Assembly (NCBI GenBank): GCA_029552545.1
Contig: JAKPDO010000002.1
Span: forward strand, 1-64,000
DNA: 64,000 bases
Reading direction: 5' to 3'
Source of the DNA: Planctomycetota bacterium
Lineage (GTDB): Bacteria > Planctomycetota > Phycisphaerae > Sedimentisphaerales > Anaerohalosphaeraceae
Each line of letters begins with the position of its first letter. Position 1 is the first letter of the stretch. The notes beneath the pieces were generated by a model. The model saw only the letters and a program-made list of their open reading frames with translations. It did not search any database and had not been told where the DNA came from. The translations under genes were made by a program, and so were the position numbers. This document shows positions 22,829 to 31,000 of the stretch, piece after piece.

Positions 22829-24573
22829 ATCGGAAGAAATATCAGTTTGCAGGAGCGGAGACTTTTATGAGAAGCACAATCACGGGCTGTCTGATTTTAT
22901 GTGCCGCGGCGGCCTGGTCCTCGGCCGGCCGCATCTGGACATCGGCGGAAACGGAAACCCTGCTGCGGACATTGACCGATTCGCCCCGCCGGTATTGGAT
23001 TGAATCCGGACGCATACGGGCCAAACATCTGAATTATCGGCAGGCGGACGACTGGCTGGCCCAAACTGAAGAAATCATCGTGTTCGACGGACAGCGGTTC
23101 CGCTGGGAAATCCTGCTCGACGGCGACGAACAAGCCCTCCCGGAACCGATGAAGCCGAGCAAAAAAACCATCCGCGTGCCCGACAAGGCATCCAATCGAA
23201 ACCGCATTTTTGTCTGGGACGGACATCAGTATATCCGCTATTACCCGAACACCGAATACGCCGTCATTTCCGAACAGACGGCTTCCTCGGCACCGGTTTT
23301 GCGGGGACCCCTGACCGCTGAAATTGTTCCCTGGGGATATGGGGATTACGCCCTCTCTGCTCTGCTGTCCCGACAGCCGACTGTACAGGAAGAAACGCTG
23401 GACGGACGAACGGTTCTGCGTTTGTCATTTACTCATCAAACGATAACCCCTCCGCTTCAATGTGTTCTTCTCCTCGACCCAGCAATGAATTACGCGGTTC
23501 TGTCCCTGACCCTGAACAGTGAGGCCGTTCACATTACCACAACCTACTCGGACTACTCTCAGGCCGGCGGACGCTGGATCCCCCGCACAATCCGAACCGA
23601 GCGGTATGCCAGAACCGCCCAGGGATTGGATTTGATTTCCTATGACGACTGGGTCTTTACCGAGATAAATACCGACATCCCTACAGAAGACGCCCTAAAA
23701 CCTCGTTTCAAGGAAGGAACTCTCGTGGAGGTGCATCCGGGCGGCGGACGCGAATCCCTGCTGTATCATTCACGCGAACAGACGAATATTTCGGAACTGA
23801 TGACGGAAAAAATGTCGCTGCCTTCCGGGTTGGATGAAAGCCGGCAAAACTGTGCACAGGCCGCCGTTCAGCTGCTCAAACGCCGATTTGCCTCCTCGGT
23901 TCTGCCTCCATCAGGCCCCGCAGCCGCGGCGGCTTCCTCCGCCGCCGAACCCATGACCGGTCTGGTCAGTTTATACGAGGTCAAACAGAAACTTGAGCAG
24001 GCCGGCCTGTATTGTCTGGCCGTCCAGACCGACATCCAAACCCTTCAGGGACTGTCCGACTGCGGAATCATCGTGCATCTTCCCAACCAGAAGCATTATC
24101 TGATTGTGGACAAAATTGACGGCCGCTCCGTCTGGACCATTGACTTGAGCAGCCGCAAGTTTTACTGGAAATGGCGAATCGCCGACTTTGTTCGGGACTG
24201 GAAAGAGGGAACGGCCCTGCTGGTCGCCGACTCCCCAACCCGCCTGCCGACCCAAATTCGCACTCTTGACCCAATGCGGCTGTATGAAATCGTCGGCGGC
24301 GACGGCGAACTGTATGAGACCTACTCGTGCACACAGAAGATTCAGGAGGATGACTGGATTCCCTGCCCGATGCCCATCGGAGGAACCTTGTGCTACGGGT
24401 CCCTGTATGTCTTTTACCCCCGATACGGCTGCGTGGAAGATGAAAACGGCGGTTTTTGTGAAGGCAGACCGATGGATGGGATGGATGTAACCCCCTGCCT
24501 TACGGATCCTTTGGAATACGGCTCCTGCCAGATTTCGGAATGGTACACTACCTACATTCGAGCGTGCAAATAG
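22825..24573 (+). CDS. Secreted protein with C39-peptidase-like domain
   Basis: This exported protein has 582 residues from 22825; an ATG at 22867 behind GGAG gives a neater signal peptide (MRSTITGCLILCAAAAW) and may be the real start. Residues about 45-310 are beta-rich and resemble LolA-like lipoprotein-carrier folds (weak, by pattern). Residues about 325-480 resemble peptidase C39: C343 in RQNCAQAA, helices ending in LEQAGLYCLAVQTD, then H424 in NQKHYLIVDKIDG and a following TIDL. C39 enzymes cut at double-Gly leaders or act as cysteine peptidases. No ABC transporter is attached, so a free peptidase or an inactive relative is possible. The C-terminal 100 residues contain six or more Cys, suggesting disulfides. 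Confidence 0.75.
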   Translation: MNRKKYQFAGAETFMRSTITGCLILCAAAAWSSAGRIWTSAETETLLRTLTDSPRRYWIESGRIRAKHLNYRQADDWLAQTEEIIVFDGQRFRWEILLDGDEQALPEPMKPSKKTIRVPDKASNRNRIFVWDGHQYIRYYPNTEYAVISEQTASSAPVLRGPLTAEIVPWGYGDYALSALLSRQPTVQEETLDGRTVLRLSFTHQTITPPLQCVLLLDPAMNYAVLSLTLNSEAVHITTTYSDYSQAGGRWIPRTIRTERYARTAQGLDLISYDDWVFTEINTDIPTEDALKPRFKEGTLVEVHPGGGRESLLYHSREQTNISELMTEKMSLPSGLDESRQNCAQAAVQLLKRRFASSVLPPSGPAAAAASSAAEPMTGLVSLYEVKQKLEQAGLYCLAVQTDIQTLQGLSDCGIIVHLPNQKHYLIVDKIDGRSVWTIDLSSRKFYWKWRIADFVRDWKEGTALLVADSPTRLPTQIRTLDPMRLYEIVGGDGELYETYSCTQKIQEDDWIPCPMPIGGTLCYGSLYVFYPRYGCVEDENGGFCEGRPMDGMDVTPCLTDPLEYGSCQISEWYTTYIRACK

Positions 24574-24620
24574 ACAGTTTCACTTGATTTTCCGCCGTTC
24601 GGCTGTTATCCTGTCATATT

Positions 24621-25421
24621 ATGAGAGACAGGAAAGGCCTGACCCTGATTGAAGTCCTCATCACAACAGCGGTGTTGGCTGTGCTTTTGGCTGTTGTCTT
24701 TCCGGCATTTCAATCCAGCCGCGATTCAAGCCGTTCGGTGCTCTGCGGAGCCAATCTCAAACAGATTTGGCTTGCTACTGAGGTTTATGAGCAGGACCAC
24801 CGTTTCTTTCCGCAGGGCTTCTGCTGTCTGCCGGAGTGCACGCGTTCAGCCCCGCCGCAGGGGTTTGCCGGCAAACCGGTTTATGACAGACCCGGCTGGT
24901 GGTGGTTCGACTTCTTGGGCATTGAGGACCGCTCCGCAAAAGGGATACTGTGGTGTCCGTCGCGTCGGCCGATGACCGGACCGCTGCGCGAAAATGTTTT
25001 ATGGTGCAACTACGCAATCAATTATTCCATCGCCAAATGGGCCTCGGATTCAGCCCGCGGAGAGTTTTTGGGACCCCCGCTGACTAAAATCCAAATCCTT
25101 CGCCCCGCCGAAACACTCCTGTATTCCGATTCCGGATACGGGCTTCTCAGCTGGAAGGCGGCGGCTGGAATTCCTAATCCATTCGATAACAACCCTACAC
25201 GGGATGACTCCTTTTATCTGCCCGGACTGAAACTCAACCAAAACCGCCCTATCCATCCTGACCAGCAGACAGACGCTCTGGCCGGACGGCACCGAAGAGC
25301 GTCTGTTTCGCTTGCCTATGTGGATGGACACGTGGGAACGGAAAAGGCCGAACGGTTTACAGTCCGAACGGATGAAAAGGGAGCCCCGACTCCGCCTTAT
25401 TTTTGGACGGGGGGCCGATAG
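24621..25421 (+). CDS. Pseudopilin-like protein with prepilin cleavage motif (DUF1559 type)
   Basis: This protein of 266 residues begins MRDRKGLTLIEVLITTAVLAVLL, a type IV prepilin leader with cleavage after Gly and a conserved Glu at +5. The C-terminus has the H-x9-DG signature (GRHRRASVSLAYVDGHVG) of the large planctomycete DUF1559 pseudopilin-like family. Such proteins are processed by prepilin peptidase and held in the envelope; their roles are mostly unknown. There is almost no ribosome site, and the possible promoter TTGATT-N17-TATCCT ends only a few bases before the start, so a near-leaderless message is possible. The 3' end overlaps the convergent anti-sigma gene by 25 bases. Confidence 0.88.
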   Translation: MRDRKGLTLIEVLITTAVLAVLLAVVFPAFQSSRDSSRSVLCGANLKQIWLATEVYEQDHRFFPQGFCCLPECTRSAPPQGFAGKPVYDRPGWWWFDFLGIEDRSAKGILWCPSRRPMTGPLRENVLWCNYAINYSIAKWASDSARGEFLGPPLTKIQILRPAETLLYSDSGYGLLSWKAAAGIPNPFDNNPTRDDSFYLPGLKLNQNRPIHPDQQTDALAGRHRRASVSLAYVDGHVGTEKAERFTVRTDEKGAPTPPYFWTGGR

Positions 25422-26686
25422 TCAAATCCCTCCGCGGCAATCCGTGCCAGAACTTCCGTTTCCTGAGGATATCGGATGGTTGTGGATGTGATTTTCTCAA
25501 ACGGCCCTTCTCCAAGCTTCTCCCACCATTCAATCCGAAGAGGATATTTCGACCGGGCATCCAGATAACCCCGCCACCGCCGCTCCACCGGCCGGCCCAG
25601 CGCCGAATAATCCGTCCACGTTAAATCATAAACCGCAACATTCGGCATTCGCTGACCATCGGACGGACGGACGGATTTCCATTTGTACCTGGAAGGCAGT
25701 TCAGACGGAGAGCGAAACGGCAGAAGCCCCCACGGTATCTCCAGCTTCTTGGCCGGCTCTTCAATCGGTACCACTTCAATTCCGGAGGCCGTTTTAATCA
25801 GTTTCCTCTGCCGATTCAAATCCCACAGAACGGCCCGCTCTTTTTCAATAAAAAGATGCACACCCAGGGAATTGGATACCCAGATTTCCTGCAGAGGCCT
25901 TTGTTCTTCGAGGGCATACGAAGCCAGGAGAAGGTTCTGCCCCCCCTGGGGATACGAAGTGACCGACACATTGACGGCCTGACCGAGGGCCTGATAGACT
26001 TCCGCAATATCCAACCCCCGAACCGGGCGGACCTGCCAGAGCAGCAAACCAGCAATCAGCAGAACCGCCGCCGCGGCATAACGAACCCACCCAAAAGACC
26101 GCTGCACAGCCGCCCGCTTCGGCTCGTCCGCAGCCCGCTGAGCCGTTGCAATCTGAAAGGTCCCGTCCGGATTTCGGCTCAGCTTCGTCAGAACCTCGGA
26201 ATCTCCCCTGCGGCTGATTGCCTCCAGCACATCCGCACAGGGACCGGCCAACATCAGGCGGGCATTGCCATCGCCGCTAAGAACACGGGCGGCCGCAAGT
26301 GCCTGCTCTGCCGTCAGCGACAAATCCTTCAGGGCCTCCAAATCGTTCCGGCACAGCGAACAATGCGCCAAATGGGCCGCTGCCGGCGTCGGAACCGACG
26401 GAACCAATCCCCCCGCCGCCAAAAGCGGCAGAAACGGCTTTGCCTGTGTGCAGCCCACCCACTGCTCAAAAAGCGGCACCTGGCACCGCAGAATTTCCGT
26501 TCGAACAGACCGGGCAGCCGGTTCAGGATTTTCCAGAATCTCTGCAAGACGCCCCAGCTCCGCCCGGCATTCTCCGCACCGTTCTATATGCTTCCGAACG
26601 TCCTGCGGAACCCCGGACGGTTCAGTCAGATAATCATAATAGAACTCCGCCGCCCGTCGGCAAACAGATTGGCTCTCCTTCTTCAT
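25397..26686 (-). CDS. Anti-sigma factor with two zinc-finger modules and a periplasmic LolA-like domain
   Basis: This protein of 429 residues lies four bases downstream of the ECF sigma gene. Two zinc anti-sigma signatures are visible, HIERCGECRAEL (about residue 35) and HLAHCSLCRNDL (about 105), where most anti-sigma factors have one. A transmembrane segment (YAAAAVLLIAGLLLWQV, about 208-224) separates the cytoplasmic part from a periplasmic domain of 200 residues that is beta-rich and resembles LolA/MucB-like sensors. The inferred role is to hold the sigma factor inactive until an envelope signal arrives. The gene ends inside the convergent pseudopilin gene. Confidence 0.82.
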   Translation of the reverse strand: MKKESQSVCRRAAEFYYDYLTEPSGVPQDVRKHIERCGECRAELGRLAEILENPEPAARSVRTEILRCQVPLFEQWVGCTQAKPFLPLLAAGGLVPSVPTPAAAHLAHCSLCRNDLEALKDLSLTAEQALAAARVLSGDGNARLMLAGPCADVLEAISRRGDSEVLTKLSRNPDGTFQIATAQRAADEPKRAAVQRSFGWVRYAAAAVLLIAGLLLWQVRPVRGLDIAEVYQALGQAVNVSVTSYPQGGQNLLLASYALEEQRPLQEIWVSNSLGVHLFIEKERAVLWDLNRQRKLIKTASGIEVVPIEEPAKKLEIPWGLLPFRSPSELPSRYKWKSVRPSDGQRMPNVAVYDLTWTDYSALGRPVERRWRGYLDARSKYPLRIEWWEKLGEGPFEKITSTTIRYPQETEVLARIAAEGFDYRPPVQK

Positions 26687-26690
26687 ATCT

Positions 26691-27239
26691 TCATCCTTCT
26701 TGATTAAAAAAAGCTTTTCTGATTTTTTTCAAACCGCTGCAGATATATCGAGCCGCGGTCTCAGGTTTGACCCCCAGCTTCAAAGCTGTTTCCTTCAGCG
26801 TATGATTCTCTTTATACCGATACAAAATCGCCCGACCTTCATTCGTTTTCAAATGCGTTTGGACCTTCTCAAAAAAAACGGCAAGTTCATCGGCATCGGA
26901 GATTACGGGTTCAGCTCCTTTTTCCACGGCATCGATCCGGGCTCGTCGGTAAAACTTGAGAAGCGCTTTCCGCCTTCGTGCCTGGTTCCGATACCAATCA
27001 CTGGCCCGCTCGAGAACAAGCCGGTAAAAAAAGCCGCGAGGTTTCTGAATGTCCTCGAACGGAGGGTCCAGAATAAAAGACAAAAAAAGGTCTTGGTAAA
27101 AATCATCGCGGTCGGACGGATTCTGAATCACAAATCGAATCGCCGAACGGATAAAGCCCTCGTGTTCCTGAAACAAACGAGATGCCTGCTCCCTCATCGC
27201 GGCCAACTGTTCCGGCGGAGTATTTTTTTCCGACCCCAC
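26691..27239 (-). CDS. ECF-type RNA polymerase sigma factor
   Basis: This is a sigma factor of 182 residues. Region 2 spans about 25-95 (DRDDFYQDLFLSFI and PRGFFYRLVLERASDWYRN). Region 4 spans about 120-178 with a helix-turn-helix (TLKETALKLGVKPETAARYI, then GLKKIRKAF). The length and two-region build fit the extracytoplasmic-function group. It is followed at four bases by a zinc-finger anti-sigma factor, so the pair is probably auto-regulated. The start chosen is GTG at 27239; an ATG 14 codons inside is possible. The target genes cannot be read from the window, though the flanking envelope genes are candidates. Confidence 0.88.
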   Translation of the reverse strand: MGSEKNTPPEQLAAMREQASRLFQEHEGFIRSAIRFVIQNPSDRDDFYQDLFLSFILDPPFEDIQKPRGFFYRLVLERASDWYRNQARRRKALLKFYRRARIDAVEKGAEPVISDADELAVFFEKVQTHLKTNEGRAILYRYKENHTLKETALKLGVKPETAARYICSGLKKIRKAFFNQEG

Positions 27240-27699
27240 GACCTTAACTCCGTATCGTTGCGTGTGTATCCCTTTGAAGCAGAATATTTTACGGAAAAAC
27301 CGCCGGAAAAAGCAAGCATTTTCACTCCGTTTTCTCCAAACCGCCTATTTTTCAAAGAACCGTCCGGGTTAGTTCTGACCTTTTTCGCTCCCGAATTGTT
27401 CCTTTCTCGGACTGCAAAACATCCTTGTGTTTCACAAAACCTCACTATGACAGCTTTATTAAAGAATTTCCTTCGCCCATGGAGGAAGGAATCTTTTCCA
27501 AATCTCCTCTAATATAGCCGTTTGAGAACCCCCCACCATTGATAAAAAAATGCGAATTTATTAAGAAAAATTTTGGATTCCCGCTCTAACTGTCCGTATT
27601 GTATGGACTTAATCGAGTAGTCCGTCTTGGCTGCCTCGGAGCAAATACTCAAATACCCTTGTGAAACAGCAAAAGACGGGTAAGATAGGACTGTCCAAA
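27240..27699. other. Gene gap between divergent sigma factor and membrane-protein genes
   Basis: This is a 460-base intergenic stretch with no credible coding frame or RNA gene. A weak plus-strand promoter candidate, TTGGAT-N18-TATTGT, is centred near 27590. The minus-strand promoter for the sigma operon should also lie here, but I cannot identify it. Confidence 0.4.
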
Positions 27700-29256
27700 A
27701 TGAGAAAAACGACCGGGAGAGAGCTTTGGGGCGTTGTACGCTTCGCCTGGCGGGTGCTATCGGCGATTGTCCGCTGGTCGGCTGTTTTCCTTTGCTCCCT
27801 TCTGTGCTCCATCGGGCTTGCCTTCCATATTCCAATAAAAATTATCATCCTACTGGCCCTTATCCCCCTTGTTGCCGTTGTTGTGCCTCGGAAAAACCAA
27901 AAATGGTGCTGGGCCGCTATGGCCTTCGCTGCAATCTTTCTCTGGTTATGGATTCAACTGCCTTCCAATGATTCGGCAGAGTGGAAAACATATTCTTTCG
28001 CGATAGAACCGATAGACAATGTCCCGGATAATGCTGCCGATTTTTATACCTCGCTTGTGGAAAAAACCCGCGAGACAGTTTTTTCCTATCCTTACGCAGA
28101 CTTTGAAGACCAATTTTCCTATGCCGGCCCCTGGAAACCGGAGCAGTTTCCGGCCTTAAGCCGCTGGATGGACGAGTGTGAACCGACTCTTCAGCAGCTG
28201 ATGGAGAATGCCCGCAAGCCCCTGTGCCGGTTTGAGGTGCCCGGCGACCCCGTTCGTTATCAAAGGCAGCAGCTTCGCATCAAGGTTCTGAAGGCCTGGT
28301 GCAGCATTCTGCTCCGCTCAGCCAACCGCGATTTGGCCTGCGGCCGGCTCCAGCCGGCGCTCGAAAAACAGCTTACGATTGTTCACATCGCCCGTCATTT
28401 TTATCAGCAGGGAACGCTTCTGGACCAGGCGGGCGGGTATTATCTGGAGGAAGCGGCCGGACGAGTCCTTTCCCGGATGATTGTGGAGGAATGCACGGAG
28501 CCGATGCTGGGGGAGATTGAAGAAACCCTTCGACAGACCGACCCGATGTGGGAGGGCAACTGGCCCCGGATTCTCCAGCGGGAAAAACTGCTGGCCCGCA
28601 ATATCGCGGCACTCTTTTATCAGGAGAACGCTAAAGGACAGGTCCGCCTGTCCCGTGATATTGGGATGGGGCTTCACGAAGTGCTCGGACATCCGCGGTA
28701 TCGGCTGTTCAGTTCGGAAAAATTCGCCAAGCTGGCGGTTTTGATTATGTGGTTCAGCATGCCGGCCTCGCCGCAGGCAGCAACCGACCTGATTAACGAA
28801 CGCTATGACCGCTATGCACGAATGGCCGAAGAAGGAAAAGATTTGGAGTGGGTGGATACCCAGCCGCTCTGGAAGCGGGGACTCAACAGCCGCTCTCTGG
28901 TGGATTGGTATGCCAAACGGCAGGTGAGTTACTATTATCCCCTCAAAAGCCGAAACCGTCAGCAGAAGGCCCTGCGGCAGGCGATGGCCCTTCTGATGGA
29001 ATTGAGGCGTTTTTATCTCCGGAACGGCCGGTGGCCGGCAAATCTCGAGGAACTGTCCGCCCGGCAGGGTCGGCTGGACCCCGTCAGCGGCGAGCCGTTT
29101 GTTTATGTGCCGACACAAAACGGTTTTCGCCTGTACAGTATCGGAATAAACAAACGGGATGATCAGGGCGTCAATTATTTAAAAGAGGGCAAAGATGACC
29201 GCCTGTACTGGCCGACGCCCCGATGGGAAGAGGAAACCGAAGGAGATGAAAAATGA
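27700..29256 (+). CDS. Membrane-anchored protein of unknown function, paralogue A
   Basis: This protein has about 518 residues from ATG 27700; a GTG 13 codons earlier is possible. Two or three hydrophobic segments fill the first 100 residues (SAVFLCSLLCSIGLAF, IIILLALIPLVAVVV, AAIFLWLWI). A long, mostly helical domain of about 400 residues follows and is probably outside the cytoplasm. The C-terminus (NGRWPANLEELSARQGRLDPVSGEPFVYV, then FRLYSIGINKRDDQG) resembles the end of type II pseudopilins and of many uncharacterised planctomycete/verrucomicrobial proteins. It is followed by a clear paralogue. No catalytic motif is recognised and function is unknown. Confidence 0.75.
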   Translation: MRKTTGRELWGVVRFAWRVLSAIVRWSAVFLCSLLCSIGLAFHIPIKIIILLALIPLVAVVVPRKNQKWCWAAMAFAAIFLWLWIQLPSNDSAEWKTYSFAIEPIDNVPDNAADFYTSLVEKTRETVFSYPYADFEDQFSYAGPWKPEQFPALSRWMDECEPTLQQLMENARKPLCRFEVPGDPVRYQRQQLRIKVLKAWCSILLRSANRDLACGRLQPALEKQLTIVHIARHFYQQGTLLDQAGGYYLEEAAGRVLSRMIVEECTEPMLGEIEETLRQTDPMWEGNWPRILQREKLLARNIAALFYQENAKGQVRLSRDIGMGLHEVLGHPRYRLFSSEKFAKLAVLIMWFSMPASPQAATDLINERYDRYARMAEEGKDLEWVDTQPLWKRGLNSRSLVDWYAKRQVSYYYPLKSRNRQQKALRQAMALLMELRRFYLRNGRWPANLEELSARQGRLDPVSGEPFVYVPTQNGFRLYSIGINKRDDQGVNYLKEGKDDRLYWPTPRWEEETEGDEK

Positions 29257-29334
29257 ACTGCACGCCGATGCCTTCCGGGGAATCCGAAAACTCAGAGCTG
29301 AAAAACAAAACAAAAACGAGGCAAAACAACCGAA

Positions 29335-30879
29335 GTGTTTTGGTGTGGGTCCCGTATTCTGTCCGCCCTTTTGATTCTGCTGGGGCTTTATGTCCGGCTG
29401 CCGTGGAAGGTGCTGGGGCTTTATTGTCTATTCCTGCTCCCGGATTTTCTCCCGAAACCTTATGCGAAGAAAGTTCGATACGGTCTTTTGGGCGTCGTGC
29501 TGCTGGTTTTGGCTTGGGTGTTCCTGCCGGCAAAACCGGACCCGCGATGGAAGCCCTATGCCCTCGAGGACCAAATCCGCACCTGGCGGCAGGCGCAGGA
29601 GATACCGGACAGCGAGAATGCGGCGGTCCTCTACAGAGACCTGTTGGCTCCAAAAGACTGGGAGGCAATGCGGACTCAGCTGAACCGGTTGGACCCGAAA
29701 TCCGCCGCCGTCCGGCATCCGTGGCGGCGTGGGGATTTCCCCGAGTTGGCCGACTGGCTGAAAGAGAATGAATCCGTCATCGAACAGCTGCAGGCCGCTG
29801 CGGAATACGAGAAATGCTGGTTTGGGCTGCAGCCGCAATGGGCTCAGACGTCAAACTGGGATAGTGTGTCCAATCTGAGAACTGCCGCCGGCATTCTGCT
29901 TCGCTCCTGTACGCTGGACCTGGCGGAGGGACGCACCGAACCGGCACTGCAAAAGCTGTACAGCGCGGCTCAGTTATCCAGTCATCTCAGACAGCAGCAG
30001 ATGCTTTTGTCCTTGCTAACCAGTCTTCGTCTGAATGAGACGATTTGCGAGGTGCTCAAATTTCAAATCATTGAAGGAGCCGTCCAGCCGGAACAGGACG
30101 AACGGATTCAGAAGATTCTGGAGAAAATGGATATCTCCTGGACCCGGCAGTGGTCTGCGGTGATGGAGTTTGAAAAACTGACGGCCAAACAGATGTGGGC
30201 CGCGTTGTATGAGGTCAACGAACAGGGACGGACCCGCCTGAAACGAAACGGCAATGCTGTTCTTCCCGTGCCTGATTCAATTCGGCAGAACCGGCAATCG
30301 CCGACCTATCTTGAACTGGTCAAGGGCCGACTTCTTTTCCTGCTGATGCGGCTGTTTTACCCCGGCCGTGCCGAGCTGCTCTTTCAGGAAATCGACGGAA
30401 TTTTCGACCCGATCATTGAACGGGGTCTTCATCCGGAGCGCGGGATTGCTCTGTCGGAGAAGGACATAGTGCCCCGATTCGAATTCAACGTTCAATTCAT
30501 TCTGAAACTGCTTCACGAAACTTCTCAGGGTGTCTATTGGAACATTGCTGAATCTTATCTGCGGCACCAGTCGCAGCGGCGGTCGGTGGATCTGTGCAGG
30601 GCCCTTCGTCAGGTCAAAGAGCAGCATCAGACCTGGCCGCCGGATTTGGACGCGTGCAGACCTTATGCCCCTTCTGAAGAGATTTTCACAGACCCGCTCA
30701 GCGGGAACTCCTACGTTTATCAGCGGAACGAGACGGGCTTTCGTCTTTACAGCAAAGGCCGCAACGGTATCGACGACGGCGGCGTCTATCAGCGGCGGCT
30801 GGACCGCAAAACAGCCCGGACTGTTGTCGAGAAGGATGATATTCCGCTCTGGCCGGTGCCGGAGGACGGATGCCTGTAA
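29335..30879 (+). CDS. Membrane-anchored protein of unknown function, paralogue B; start ambiguous
   Basis: This protein of about 514 residues is similar in build to the preceding gene: N-terminal membrane segments (SALLILLGLYVRLPW, YGLLGVVLLVLAWVFL), a long helical domain, and a C-terminal DPLSGNSYVYQRNETGFRLYS stretch ending with GIDDGG. In this frame the first start is GTG 29335, with only GAGG 13 bases upstream. The ATG at 29253, overlapping the previous stop and preceded by an ideal AAGGAG, reads in another frame (MNCTPMPSGESEN). Removing one T in the TTTT run near 29337-29340 would join the two. A one-base frameshift near the start is therefore possible. Function is unknown. Confidence 0.72.
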   Translation: MFWCGSRILSALLILLGLYVRLPWKVLGLYCLFLLPDFLPKPYAKKVRYGLLGVVLLVLAWVFLPAKPDPRWKPYALEDQIRTWRQAQEIPDSENAAVLYRDLLAPKDWEAMRTQLNRLDPKSAAVRHPWRRGDFPELADWLKENESVIEQLQAAAEYEKCWFGLQPQWAQTSNWDSVSNLRTAAGILLRSCTLDLAEGRTEPALQKLYSAAQLSSHLRQQQMLLSLLTSLRLNETICEVLKFQIIEGAVQPEQDERIQKILEKMDISWTRQWSAVMEFEKLTAKQMWAALYEVNEQGRTRLKRNGNAVLPVPDSIRQNRQSPTYLELVKGRLLFLLMRLFYPGRAELLFQEIDGIFDPIIERGLHPERGIALSEKDIVPRFEFNVQFILKLLHETSQGVYWNIAESYLRHQSQRRSVDLCRALRQVKEQHQTWPPDLDACRPYAPSEEIFTDPLSGNSYVYQRNETGFRLYSKGRNGIDDGGVYQRRLDRKTARTVVEKDDIPLWPVPEDGCL

Positions 30880-31000
30880 AAAACAGATTTGTATCTGCGG
30901 CCACAAACCATTACAATTCTCGAAAGAGTCGGCAGCTTTCCCGAGTCTGTCTTTATAAGAGCTGCACTGACAAGGCACATACAGATTTTTCGGAATTTCT

